From an uncultured Chryseolinea sp. (GTDB lineage: Bacteria; Bacteroidota; Bacteroidia; Cytophagales; Cyclobacteriaceae), in contig CAMLER010000042.1 in the NCBI GenBank assembly GCA_946478915.1, positions 1-14,738 of the forward strand: DNA of 14,738 nt, read 5' to 3'. Position numbers and translations under genes: made by a program. Each line of letters opens with the position of its first letter. The stretch's first letter is position 1. This document shows, piece after piece, positions 7,261 to 13,753 of the stretch. The notes under the pieces are model-generated. The model worked only from the letters and a program-made list of their open reading frames with translations, had not been told where the DNA came from and did not search any database.

Positions 7261-9020
7261 AATTCTGATCTGTACTTAGTCAATATACTGGACTTGGATA
7301 GAAATCCCAGGTATTTTTTGTCTTCAACGACAGGCAAGTTCCATTGATTGGTATCATCAAATTTCTTAAGAACGGTATGCAGGTTCTCATTCAGCTTAAT
7401 TATGGCAGCGGGTTTTGACATCAGCTCTCTTACGGTTGTGTTGCCATGCTTTTCGGGATTAAAAATAATGTTTCTGATGCTGTCCATATGTACTAATCCC
7501 AGGAGTTCGTTTTGATCGTTCACTACCGGAAAGGTATTTCGACTTGATTCAGAAATTACCTTGATCATTGAATGAAGCGTATCATCTGGCTTAACGACGG
7601 AAAAATTTGTTTCGATGAGCGTAGTAAGGTCAAGCTTGCTGAGGAGGAAACGGTCCCTGTCCTCCATGCTTAAGTTTAACATGTGTGATAGTTTCTTCCC
7701 TTCCATGGACAACGGCTCGAAAAATTTTGCCACGGTTACGCTGAGCGCAGATACGATCATTAAAGGTATCATAAGATCATAGCCGCCAGTGATTTCCGCA
7801 ATCAGAAATATGGCGGTGAGAGGGGCATAAAAGACACCACTTAGAATACCAGCCATAGCGACCAGTGTAAAATTGGTTTCCGGTATCTTGCCAAAGCCGA
7901 GCAGGTTGATGAACCTGGCAAAGACAAAACCCAGGTATGCGCCCACAAACAATGATGGTGCAAAACTTCCCCCATTGCCGCCGCTTCCTGTGGTAATTGC
8001 AGCAGCGACGGTTTTTAATAACATCATTAATCCGAGAAATATTAAAAGGTGGAAATCGTTTTTTATTAGGTTATTCACTACGCTCACCTGGGTAAGTTGC
8101 CCTGGCTGCAACAAGGAAAGTGATTTGATAGATTCATAACCTTCGCCAAAAAGCGGGGGAAAGAAGATTAACAAAACAAAGAGCATGAAACCTCCCACCA
8201 GCACACGACCCCACATATTGCTCACCGATTTCATTTTCAGGTCTACCCATGTAAATACTCGCGCATAGTAAAGAGAAAGGAAACCCGCAAACAAACCCAG
8301 CAATATATAATAGGGAACGTTGTTATAATTGAACGGTTCCTGGAGTGTAAAGGAAAGCAAAGCGTCTTCCTGCAAAATTATCTTGGAGAGCAAAGCGCCG
8401 CATGCCGCAGAAATAATGAGGGGAATAAGGGCGGCTGCGCTGATGTCGGTAAGCAAAACTTCGACAGCAAACAAAACTCCAGCAATTGGCGAATTAAACG
8501 CTGCACCAATGCCCGCAGCAGCCCCACAGGCAAGCAGAATTGTCCGGTCCTTGTATGAAAGACTGTAGGTCCGACCATAGTTCGAACCAATAGCCGCCCC
8601 GGTAGTTACCATGGGCGACTCCAGCCCCATAGAGCCTCCGAATCCAACGGTAAGGCCACTGGTGATAAGATGGGAATACATAGTCTGTGGACTAATCTTG
8701 CTGGATTTCTTAATGATCGTATGGACGATTTCGGCAGTACCCTTTTGAAGGTCGCGCTTTAAAAAATATCTCACATAAACAACCGTGAGGAAAATTCCAA
8801 CCAGGGGAAACAATGCGAATACAAGGAATTCGTCAAATCTTATTGAGTAATACGTCACAAGGCGTTCGATTGAATGTACGAAGTATTTTAGTGACACCCC
8901 TGCAAGGCCGGAAGATAAACCCACAAGAATACTGGAGAGGACAAAAAATTGGGATGGTGGTAGTTTACCTTTTAAGTAAAGTATGGGTCTTTTTGCAATG
9001 GAATGAATAGCTCTGATCAT
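7245..9020 (-). CDS. ClC-family chloride transporter/channel with two C-terminal CBS domains
   Basis: A 591-residue protein: a ClC membrane core (about 20-440) and two CBS domains (about 466-523 and 530-588), which in this family bind adenine nucleotides and modulate gating. Selectivity-filter segments visible are 'GSMGLESPMVTTGAAIGS' (129-146), with the gating glutamate at E134; 'GSGGNGGSFAPSLFVG' (345-360); and 'GGYDLMIP' (412-419), with the Tyr that lines the anion site. At the place of the internal proton glutamate of E. coli ClcA (E203) the sequence reads 'FAVEVLL', so the residue is V188; the neighbouring E187 matches E202. The 'GSGIP' motif reads 'QKGTAEI', which lacks the usual central Ser. 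These differences make it uncertain whether it is an H+/Cl- exchanger or a channel. It is read alone from ATG 9020, divergent from the small gene at 9202. Confidence 0.94.
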   Translation of the reverse strand: MIRAIHSIAKRPILYLKGKLPPSQFFVLSSILVGLSSGLAGVSLKYFVHSIERLVTYYSIRFDEFLVFALFPLVGIFLTVVYVRYFLKRDLQKGTAEIVHTIIKKSSKISPQTMYSHLITSGLTVGFGGSMGLESPMVTTGAAIGSNYGRTYSLSYKDRTILLACGAAAGIGAAFNSPIAGVLFAVEVLLTDISAAALIPLIISAACGALLSKIILQEDALLSFTLQEPFNYNNVPYYILLGLFAGFLSLYYARVFTWVDLKMKSVSNMWGRVLVGGFMLFVLLIFFPPLFGEGYESIKSLSLLQPGQLTQVSVVNNLIKNDFHLLIFLGLMMLLKTVAAAITTGSGGNGGSFAPSLFVGAYLGFVFARFINLLGFGKIPETNFTLVAMAGILSGVFYAPLTAIFLIAEITGGYDLMIPLMIVSALSVTVAKFFEPLSMEGKKLSHMLNLSMEDRDRFLLSKLDLTTLIETNFSVVKPDDTLHSMIKVISESSRNTFPVVNDQNELLGLVHMDSIRNIIFNPEKHGNTTVRELMSKPAAIIKLNENLHTVLKKFDDTNQWNLPVVEDKKYLGFLSKSSILTKYRSELLKSV

Positions 9021-9141
9021 TATCGAAATAGTACCGTCCTCATGGCAATATGCATTTTATTGTTTTTCATTCACAGTGTACAAATCAGATGTGGAGAAAA
9101 TTACACACAGTTTCGGACTAATGCCCTAAAATCCGCTTAAT

Positions 9142-9153
9142 ACACTATAGTGT
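9142..9153. promoter_or_regulatory. Perfect 12-bp palindrome in a divergent intergenic region
   Basis: ACACTATAGTGT is fully self-complementary. It lies 49 bp before the ATG at 9202 and about 120 bp before the divergent chloride-channel start. The 181-bp gap (9021-9201) must hold promoters for both directions. The palindrome could be an operator for a dimeric regulator; nothing identifies the regulator. Confidence 0.35.
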
Positions 9154-9201
9154 CTATGGCGAAATAATTGCCTTGCACTTCAAAACTAAAAGAAACAAAA
9201 A

Positions 9202-9411
9202 ATGAAAACACTTGGAATAGTCGTCCTGGCTTTGGGAATTATCATGACCATTTTTACCGGATTTAATGTAATTACGAAGGAAAAGGTCGTGGATCTGGGG
9301 CCAGTAGAAATAAACAAGGAAGAAAAAACACCTATTTATTGGTCGCCTATTACTGGTGGTATTTTGATTGTTGCAGGAGCCAGCATTATGGTGGCAGGGA
9401 AAAGGACATAA
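9202..9411 (+). CDS. Small two-TM membrane protein of unknown function
   Basis: A 69-residue protein. A first hydrophobic helix at about 4-22 ('LGIVVLALGIIMTIFTGF') is followed by a charged stretch with 'KEKVVDLGPVEINKEEKT' (26-43) and a second helix at about 50-66, and it ends in basic KRT. The D-L-G-P-V-E-I pattern between the helices resembles small uncharacterised membrane proteins common in Bacteroidota; this is recall, not a search. The start is preceded by an A-rich leader ('AAAAGAAACAAAAA'), which is typical translation context in this phylum. The next gene starts 30 bp downstream on the same strand and both end before one strong terminator, so they probably form a transcript. The function is unknown. 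Confidence 0.8.
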   Translation: MKTLGIVVLALGIIMTIFTGFNVITKEKVVDLGPVEINKEEKTPIYWSPITGGILIVAGASIMVAGKRT

Positions 9412-9441
9412 ATAAAAGTTAGAATTTAATAGTTTTTTTTT

Positions 9442-9918
9442 ATGGCAAGCGATAAAGTAATTTACACCGATGGACGTGGAATTATCGTTACTGATTCCAC
9501 ATTTCAAGTTAACAAAACGTCTTACCGTATTAACGGTATTACTAAGCATGGATTGATGATTATCCGTCCAGAGCGATTACCGGGGTTGCTTTTACTTATT
9601 GTCGGATTTATAGTGGCGATAATAGGAATCCTCGGTTTGATACCCCCCTCTCTTATCGGAAATGTAGAAATAGGTGACAACCTGGTGAACGCCAATATTG
9701 TTGCGATGTGGACTGGTGCAGGGGTGGCTCTTCTTGGATTGTTAATTCTTGCAATTGTCCGAGAAAGATATGCAGTGAGAATTTCTACCGCAGAGGGAGA
9801 AAAGAATGCTGTTGTGAGTACCAGGAAGGAATATATTGCACAAATTGTGAATGCGTTAGATAATGCCTACTATACTCACTTTCATCCTCTTTCTTCCCAA
9901 GATATGATTGGTAGCTGA
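9442..9918 (+). CDS. Membrane protein resembling the DUF6232 family
   Basis: A 158-residue protein. The N-terminal segment (1-45) is beta-rich, with 'YTDGRGIIVTDSTFQVNKTS' and 'YRINGITKHGL'. Two membrane helices lie at about 47-68 and 86-106. A cytoplasmic C-terminal part follows, with 'ERYAVRISTAEGEKNAVVST' and a helix 'YIAQIVNALDNAYYTHF'. This order (short beta domain, TM pair, beta-strands that read 'V.I.TA.G....V.S', final helix) matches what I recall of DUF6232; the family call is tentative. There is no catalytic motif. It is preceded by the small two-TM gene and followed after 30 bp by a strong intrinsic terminator, so it is the last gene of this pair. Confidence 0.82.
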   Translation: MASDKVIYTDGRGIIVTDSTFQVNKTSYRINGITKHGLMIIRPERLPGLLLLIVGFIVAIIGILGLIPPSLIGNVEIGDNLVNANIVAMWTGAGVALLGLLILAIVRERYAVRISTAEGEKNAVVSTRKEYIAQIVNALDNAYYTHFHPLSSQDMIGS

Positions 9919-9948
9919 ATGAAGTGGACATTATAATCTGTAGAAAAG

Positions 9949-9996
9949 AAAAAGCTTCTCCAACTTTGACCTATGGCCGGTTGGAGAAGCTTTTTT
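9949..9996. terminator. Strong bidirectional intrinsic terminator
   Basis: The 16-nt arm 9949-9964 pairs perfectly with 9980-9995 around a 15-nt loop. The GC-containing core (GCTTCTCCAAC against GTTGGAGAAGC) is flanked by an A-run on the left and a T-run (9991-9996) on the right, so it can stop transcription from either side. It sits between the end of the plus-strand gene at 9918 and the end of the minus-strand gene at 10050. Confidence 0.93.
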
Positions 9997-10049
9997 ATGC
10001 GAACGCCCGCAAGCTAATCCTGGTAACTTTACCTTATCAAATTCGTGAG

Positions 10050-10412
10050 CTACGGATTTCTGTCGTTAATTGCCTTTCCCTGCTTATTAAAGCGATACGT
10101 CTGAGTGATGTTTCCATCCTTGATTTCCACTGCATACGATTCACCATCCTTGCTTTTATAAAAGGTTTTTGATTCTCCCTGATAATCTTCTCCTTTCAGG
10201 GCATTCTGCATGGTGCTTGGGATTTCGGATTCAGGAATCTCGACCATGTCGCGCAGTGTGTTTTCCTTAATTTGTTCCGGCGATTGTCTTACCGCCGGAT
10301 CGCCTTGCCTTACCGGATGTTTTGCCGTGTCGAGACCGGAAGACTCCTGTGCAAATGCCACTGACATAGCCAGGCAAAATGTGCCAGCCATTATAAATCG
10401 AATCGTTTTCAT
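10050..10412 (-). CDS. Small secreted protein, PepSY-like fold suspected (copy 1 of 2)
   Basis: A 120-residue protein with a signal peptide (MKTIRFIMAGTF...VAFAQ, cleavage after residue 22). ATG 10412 is chosen because it starts the signal peptide; the frame stays open upstream. After a polar linker rich in P, Q and E, the C-terminal half (about 60-118) reads 'EIPSTMQNAL..', 'YKSKDGESYAVEIKDGN' and 'YRFNKQGK'. This is the short helix plus beta-hairpin pattern of PepSY-like periplasmic proteins (fold call is inference). The protein at 13754-14110 has the same layout and matching C-terminal motifs (IP/VP, Y-x-G, YK, VE-I/M-K-x-G, RF, GK). It is convergent with the plus-strand gene at 9918 across a bidirectional terminator. 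Export to the periplasm is likely; the role is unknown. Confidence 0.85.
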   Translation of the reverse strand: MKTIRFIMAGTFCLAMSVAFAQESSGLDTAKHPVRQGDPAVRQSPEQIKENTLRDMVEIPESEIPSTMQNALKGEDYQGESKTFYKSKDGESYAVEIKDGNITQTYRFNKQGKAINDRNP

Positions 10413-10572
10413 AGTTAGTATATTATTTGGTGCTGAACTATGTATCCAAAATTTTGTGCCAGAAAAGACCAGCACTTATTCGAGCAAACGTCAAAAATTA
10501 TTTTCATTGAGTTGTTCTACAGGGGAAATTTATACTCGGGCAGAGTGCTCTCTTTGTAGGAATAATTTCAGG

Positions 10573-10914
10573 TTAACCGGTTACAACGGAAATCTTGGTC
10601 GGGTGACTTAATTTATAATCGATCGTTCGATTGTCAATTTTATAACGCGTGTTTTGGTATCCTTTCTTATATTCTTTTACTCGTGCTTCGAATTCAACTT
10701 GTGCGCCGGGCACTATCGCTATTGTTTGAAAACCTTTAGTGTATGCAAACCACGCATGATCCGTGATCATTTTGCCAGTCTCAACATCGGTGATGTTTTT
10801 TAGAAGAATGGTTTCGTCCGAATAGCCTCTATAATTTTTCTTTTTCCCAAGCCTGATAAAAGTGCCTAAGAATTTTTTTCTGTCACCAAGGCTTTCTTTT
10901 AACTTCCTTCTCAT
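10573..10914 (-). CDS. Conserved small basic protein of unknown function
   Basis: A 113-residue protein with no signal peptide or membrane segment, strongly basic at the N-terminus ('MRRKLKESLGDRKKFLGTF'). The rest alternates short beta-strands: 'ETILLKNITDVETGKMITDH', 'WFAYTKGF', 'GAQVEFEARVKEYKKGYQ' and 'IDYKLSHPTKISVV'. That pattern suggests a small beta-barrel such as an OB-fold, possibly nucleic-acid binding; this is inference. Its ATG overlaps the stop of the upstream gene by 4 bp (ATGA), so translation is coupled to the phosphatase-family membrane protein. It ends at 10573, where TAACCGGTTA (10574-10583) is a self-complementary 10-mer within the last codons. Confidence 0.8.
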   Translation of the reverse strand: MRRKLKESLGDRKKFLGTFIRLGKKKNYRGYSDETILLKNITDVETGKMITDHAWFAYTKGFQTIAIVPGAQVEFEARVKEYKKGYQNTRYKIDNRTIDYKLSHPTKISVVTG

Positions 10915-11999
10915 TGCGTGGTAACAATCTTATATGTTCCCTCCAGGGGAAAATGATCACTGAGCTGTATATCATTATGCGTGACAAACTTTGCAGCTGC
11001 TAGGCCGGTTGAATAAAACTGGTTGTCGATTCTGAGAACGCGCAAAGTGTGACCATTGTAGGAGAATCCAAATCCTTTACCCACTTCTTCAAATGCATTC
11101 TTCATTCTCTTTCTTAAGAATTGATAGGAATACGAATATGGAAGCTCATTGAAATCACCTGCACAGACAACACGATGGGGGGAGCGTTCAACAAATTCAG
11201 CAAGTACTTTAATTTGTTCGCTTCTTTCAAAAACGCCTTCCTTCAATTTGGAGAATAGGATCCGCGTATTTTTTTTTCGGGATTCAAATCCAGAAGCGTT
11301 TGCCGGATGAAATTGTTTTAAGCCCATTGATTCAAGATGAACGTTAATTACCCTTACCGTGTCTGTTCTGATCAAAAGGTCAGCATAGCTGATACGATTA
11401 AACCCGTTTTCGCTGGCCAGTACATCGCCTGATTTAATAATGGGAAATTTTGAAGTGATAAGGGTTCCCAACACAAGCCCATATCGATTAGAATTGAGGG
11501 AATCGAAGGAAAAATAACTATGGTAGCCTTTTGACTTTAAACGATTTAATATATCGAAGCCAGACAATTTTTGTCTCCTGTCAATAAATTCCTGGTAGCA
11601 TTGAACGTCGGCATCGTTGCGGATTATCCATTCGCTGAGCGACCTTGGATGGTCTTCGGAGCTTTCGTGTTCGGAGGCTTCGTGTCGTTCCAGATTAGCA
11701 CCGATGTTGAAGCTTAACACATTGAATGTAAAGTCACTTGGTTTAGAAGACTTGAAAATAAATTTTAATCCTACACTGCTGATAAGATAGTTACTGCCGA
11801 TAATAAATGCGAGAACATAGTACAGACTGGATTTTTTTCGCATAGCGATACCGACCAGAAGCAAGATCGCATTTGCAGCCAGCGCGACAGGAATAATAAA
11901 CGATATAAGCCACAAATTATATTTTTCGGATGGAGGGATCCTTCCTGCTGCATAAAGTATTATAAATAAAACGGATACCAGAAAATTAAAATACTTCAC
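10911..11999 (-). CDS. Membrane-anchored endonuclease/exonuclease/phosphatase family protein
   Basis: A 362-residue protein. Three N-terminal membrane helices (about 4-19, 29-52, 59-78) are followed by an EEP (DNase I-like) metallophosphohydrolase domain (about 90-358). The family residues can all be seen: N98 in 'LSFNIG', E137 in 'CYQEF', H221 in 'NVHLES', D282 and N284 in 'AGDFNELP', D325 in 'RIDNQF', and 'SDHFPL' (347-352) with the catalytic His. The domain hydrolyses phosphoesters with Mg2+; members cleave nucleic acids, phosphoinositides or sphingomyelin, and the membrane anchor favours a lipid or extracytoplasmic substrate. It starts at GTG (11999), with no in-frame ATG found at a better place. 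The esterase gene ends 28 bp upstream, so the genes are probably one operon. The fold is secure; the substrate is not. Confidence 0.9.
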   Translation of the reverse strand: MKYFNFLVSVLFIILYAAGRIPPSEKYNLWLISFIIPVALAANAILLLVGIAMRKKSSLYYVLAFIIGSNYLISSVGLKFIFKSSKPSDFTFNVLSFNIGANLERHEASEHESSEDHPRSLSEWIIRNDADVQCYQEFIDRRQKLSGFDILNRLKSKGYHSYFSFDSLNSNRYGLVLGTLITSKFPIIKSGDVLASENGFNRISYADLLIRTDTVRVINVHLESMGLKQFHPANASGFESRKKNTRILFSKLKEGVFERSEQIKVLAEFVERSPHRVVCAGDFNELPYSYSYQFLRKRMKNAFEEVGKGFGFSYNGHTLRVLRIDNQFYSTGLAAAKFVTHNDIQLSDHFPLEGTYKIVTTQ

Positions 12000-12027
12000 T
12001 ACACTACAATTTTATCTTCGCTTCAAA

Positions 12028-12906
12028 TTACTTTTGATGAAAGCTCTCGCTTACAAACTTCAACACTTCAGGTAGCGCAGTTCTCCAGTACGTCCAATTG
12101 TGTACACCTTCACGAACCCTGAATTCATGCGGAATCTTCTTATCGATCATCGCGGTGTGTAGCGCCATATTGCCTTTGATCAGAAAATCTTTATCACCAC
12201 AGTCTATGTAATACCTTACTTTTTTTAGTTCCTCAGCATTTGCTGTTTCGATGATCTTTAAGATGGAATTTTTTTGGTAATGATCCGTAAGTCTGGACTT
12301 TCCTGTAAGCTCCTTTTTTCCGTATAAATCTCCTAAAACCGTTTTCCACATTTCATCATTTCCGTCAACGATTTCTTCGTCTATGAATATTCCTGCACTC
12401 AACGGTGCGGCTGATGAAAACATATCAGGATGTTTCGTCGCCATGATCATTGTACCGTAGCCGCCCATCGAAAGGCCTGCTACCGCCCGATATTGTTTCG
12501 TCGGACGTGTACGATAGGTTTGATCAATATGCGGAATCAATTCTTTTATGAAATAGTCTTCATATTTCACCTTTCCATCATAATTGTTGATATACCAGGT
12601 GACACCGCCGTCGGGCATCACGATAATCATTGGTGCTGATTCTCCTGAATGAATGCTCCGATCGTAAATCAGATGAGCCTCGCCAAACTGCGTCCATCCT
12701 GTTTCGTCATCCGTGTATCCGTGAAGCAAATAAAGCACGGGATAGCGGCGGTTAGAAGTTTCATAGTCAGCCGGAAAATAGATACTATACTCCATGTCCT
12801 TTGCCAGTACATTGCTTTTGACTTTTAGACTTTCTTTTAATAGGCCGGACTGTGCGAAGCAGGAAAGAACAGGGACCAGGAATAGGATTGTAATTGAGCG
12901 TTTCAT
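12028..12906 (-). CDS. Secreted alpha/beta-hydrolase esterase, CE1/esterase D-like
   Basis: A 292-residue serine esterase with a signal peptide (MKRSITILFLVPVLSCFAQ). The Cys16 after V-L-S could be a lipoprotein site, though the -2 Leu is unusual. The triad is visible: nucleophile S146 in 'GLSMGGYG', acid D240 in 'DCGDKDFL', and H269 in 'REGVHNWTYWR'. 'LYLLHGYTDDETGW' (58-71) forms the oxyanion-hole turn and 'PDGGVTWYINNYDG' (98-111) the active-site wall. The layout matches feruloyl/acetyl-xylan esterases (CE1) and esterase D relatives, which cleave acyl esters from plant polysaccharide or small substrates. No glycan-binding module is attached and no polysaccharide-utilisation genes are near, so the natural substrate stays open. 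It is the first gene of a probable operon with the EEP protein. Confidence 0.92.
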   Translation of the reverse strand: MKRSITILFLVPVLSCFAQSGLLKESLKVKSNVLAKDMEYSIYFPADYETSNRRYPVLYLLHGYTDDETGWTQFGEAHLIYDRSIHSGESAPMIIVMPDGGVTWYINNYDGKVKYEDYFIKELIPHIDQTYRTRPTKQYRAVAGLSMGGYGTMIMATKHPDMFSSAAPLSAGIFIDEEIVDGNDEMWKTVLGDLYGKKELTGKSRLTDHYQKNSILKIIETANAEELKKVRYYIDCGDKDFLIKGNMALHTAMIDKKIPHEFRVREGVHNWTYWRTALPEVLKFVSESFHQK

Positions 12907-13001
12907 AAGTGTTATTTATAAGTGCCAGGCTTGAAGGCAAAAGGCAATGTATAAAAAAAGCGATATTCAATTGCCAAATCCGGAAAAGCAATTCTGCGGT
13001 G

Positions 13002-13466
13002 CTATTGCGTTCCTTCGAAGAGGTCTCGCGCTTTCGTTAGAAATATCGCTTGCTGGGCATTTATCATTTTAACGGCAACATCATAAGGCATCCAATCTGC
13101 GCGGTCCGCTTCGGGAAAGTCGACAAATTTTTTCGACTTTGGTGGCCATTCGAGTCTGAATACATTCGAGACAATACCATGCTCAGGATCCCAGTCACCT
13201 TCGAAACACCAGGCATGGATCACCTTGCCGCTTTTTGTTTTGGCTGTTCCAAGTGAGTGGAAAGGCGGAGTGGGTTTAATTCCGGTTTCTTCAAAAAATT
13301 CTCTTTGCGCTGTCTGTAAGAGAGCTACGTTGGGTTCGGGCAACCCCTTCGGAATACTCCAGGAACCTTCATTCTTTTTGGCAAAATATGGTCCCCCGGG
13401 ATGGATCAGAAAGAATTGCAGCTCCTTCTCCCTCCGGCACATGAGCATCCCTGCAGTTATCTTCAT
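13002..13466 (-). CDS. Nudix hydrolase (MutT-like)
   Basis: A 154-residue cytoplasmic protein. The start is put at ATG 13466: the frame is open to 13556, but that extension would be a translation of the GGAATAA repeat. It has 'HPGGPYFAKKNEGSWSIPKG' (22-41), typical of this subgroup, then the Nudix box at 41-63, with REFFEETG (55-62) carrying the metal-binding glutamates E59 and E60. The consensus first Glu of the box (six residues after G41) is replaced by V47. The family removes nucleoside diphosphates from X-linked substrates, often damaged or signalling nucleotides. 'HAWCFEGDWDP' (84-94) and 'FPEADRADWMP' (117-127) also fit this subgroup. The exact substrate cannot be told. It lies between two heptamer-repeat patches and the esterase gene. 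Confidence 0.92.
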   Translation of the reverse strand: MKITAGMLMCRREKELQFFLIHPGGPYFAKKNEGSWSIPKGLPEPNVALLQTAQREFFEETGIKPTPPFHSLGTAKTKSGKVIHAWCFEGDWDPEHGIVSNVFRLEWPPKSKKFVDFPEADRADWMPYDVAVKMINAQQAIFLTKARDLFEGTQ

Positions 13467-13498
13467 ATCGTGTCTTAAATTCTGTCTTGTTAAGTTAA

Positions 13499-13581
13499 AA
13501 GGAATAAGGAATAGGGAATAAGGAATAAGGAATAAGGCCGGTCGCAAAGTGCACACTTTATTCCCTATTCCCTTATTCCTT
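13499..13581. repeat. Inverted pair of heptamer arrays, long potential hairpin
   Basis: GGAATAA-type units run in tandem (13501-13507 GGAATAA, 13508-13514 GGAATAG, then three GGAATAA to 13535). The opposite strand pattern appears at 13558-13581 as TTATTCC, CTATTCC, a single C, TTATTCC. Arm 13499-13521 pairs with 13558-13581 with one bulged base, about 23 bp. The hairpin lies 33 nt upstream of the Nudix ATG (13466). Confidence 0.9.
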
Positions 13582-13663
13582 CGTTGTAAAACTCTTCAAT
13601 TGATGACAAATAGGATTAACCGTACTGGGCGTCCCAATTGAATTTCATGCGTTATCTGATCGA

Positions 13664-13698
13664 GCCTGCCCGCCGGACAGGCTGCCGGACAGGCAGGC
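13664..13698. repeat. GC-rich REP-like palindromic element
   Basis: GCCTGCC (13664-13670) pairs with GGCAGGC (13692-13698). Inside are two direct copies of GCCGGACAGGC (13672-13682 and 13684-13694) separated by one T. It is far richer in G+C than its surroundings. It resembles the 'CCTGCC...GGCAGG' repeats seen between genes in many Bacteroidota genomes (from memory). It may act as a terminator or mRNA 3' end for the gene ending at 13754. Confidence 0.75.
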
Positions 13699-13720
13699 GC
13701 ACACCCATGCCCACTCCCAC

Positions 13721-13748
13721 GATTAACTATTAACGGATAACGATTAAC
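13721..13748. repeat. Short heptamer tandem patch
   Basis: Four contiguous 7-nt units: GATTAAC, TATTAAC, GGATAAC, GATTAAC. It ends 5 bp before the gene end at 13754. Positions 13731-13742 match 52-63 exactly over 12 bases, which links it to the array at the left edge. Confidence 0.8.
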
Positions 13749-13753
13749 GTAAC

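Larger units (their letters stand above)
13582..13753. other. Repeat-rich gap between two minus-strand genes
   Basis: No gene is seen here. It contains an 8-bp inverted repeat (TTCAATTG at 13595-13602 and CAATTGAA at 13635-13642), the GC-rich REP-like element at 13664-13698 and the heptamer patch at 13721-13748. It is downstream of the minus-strand gene ending at 13754 and upstream of the Nudix gene. Confidence 0.7.

Noticed and set aside
9924..10172. Plus-strand open frame of 82 codons
   Set aside because: It runs through the intrinsic terminator and then antisense to the secreted-protein gene at 10050-10412; its composition does not look like a protein.
12955..12990. Possible terminator after the Nudix gene (AATTGC/GCAATT stem and a T-run on the minus strand)
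   Set aside because: The stem is 6 bp and the T-run is about 9 nt away from it, too far for a standard intrinsic terminator.
13225..13521. Plus-strand open frame of 98 codons opposite the Nudix gene
   Set aside because: It is antisense to a well-supported Nudix gene and shows no family features.
13467..13556. N-terminal extension of the Nudix gene
   Set aside because: The extra residues ('LIPYSLFLIPF' and similar) are a translation of the heptamer array; the Nudix fold starts at ATG 13466.
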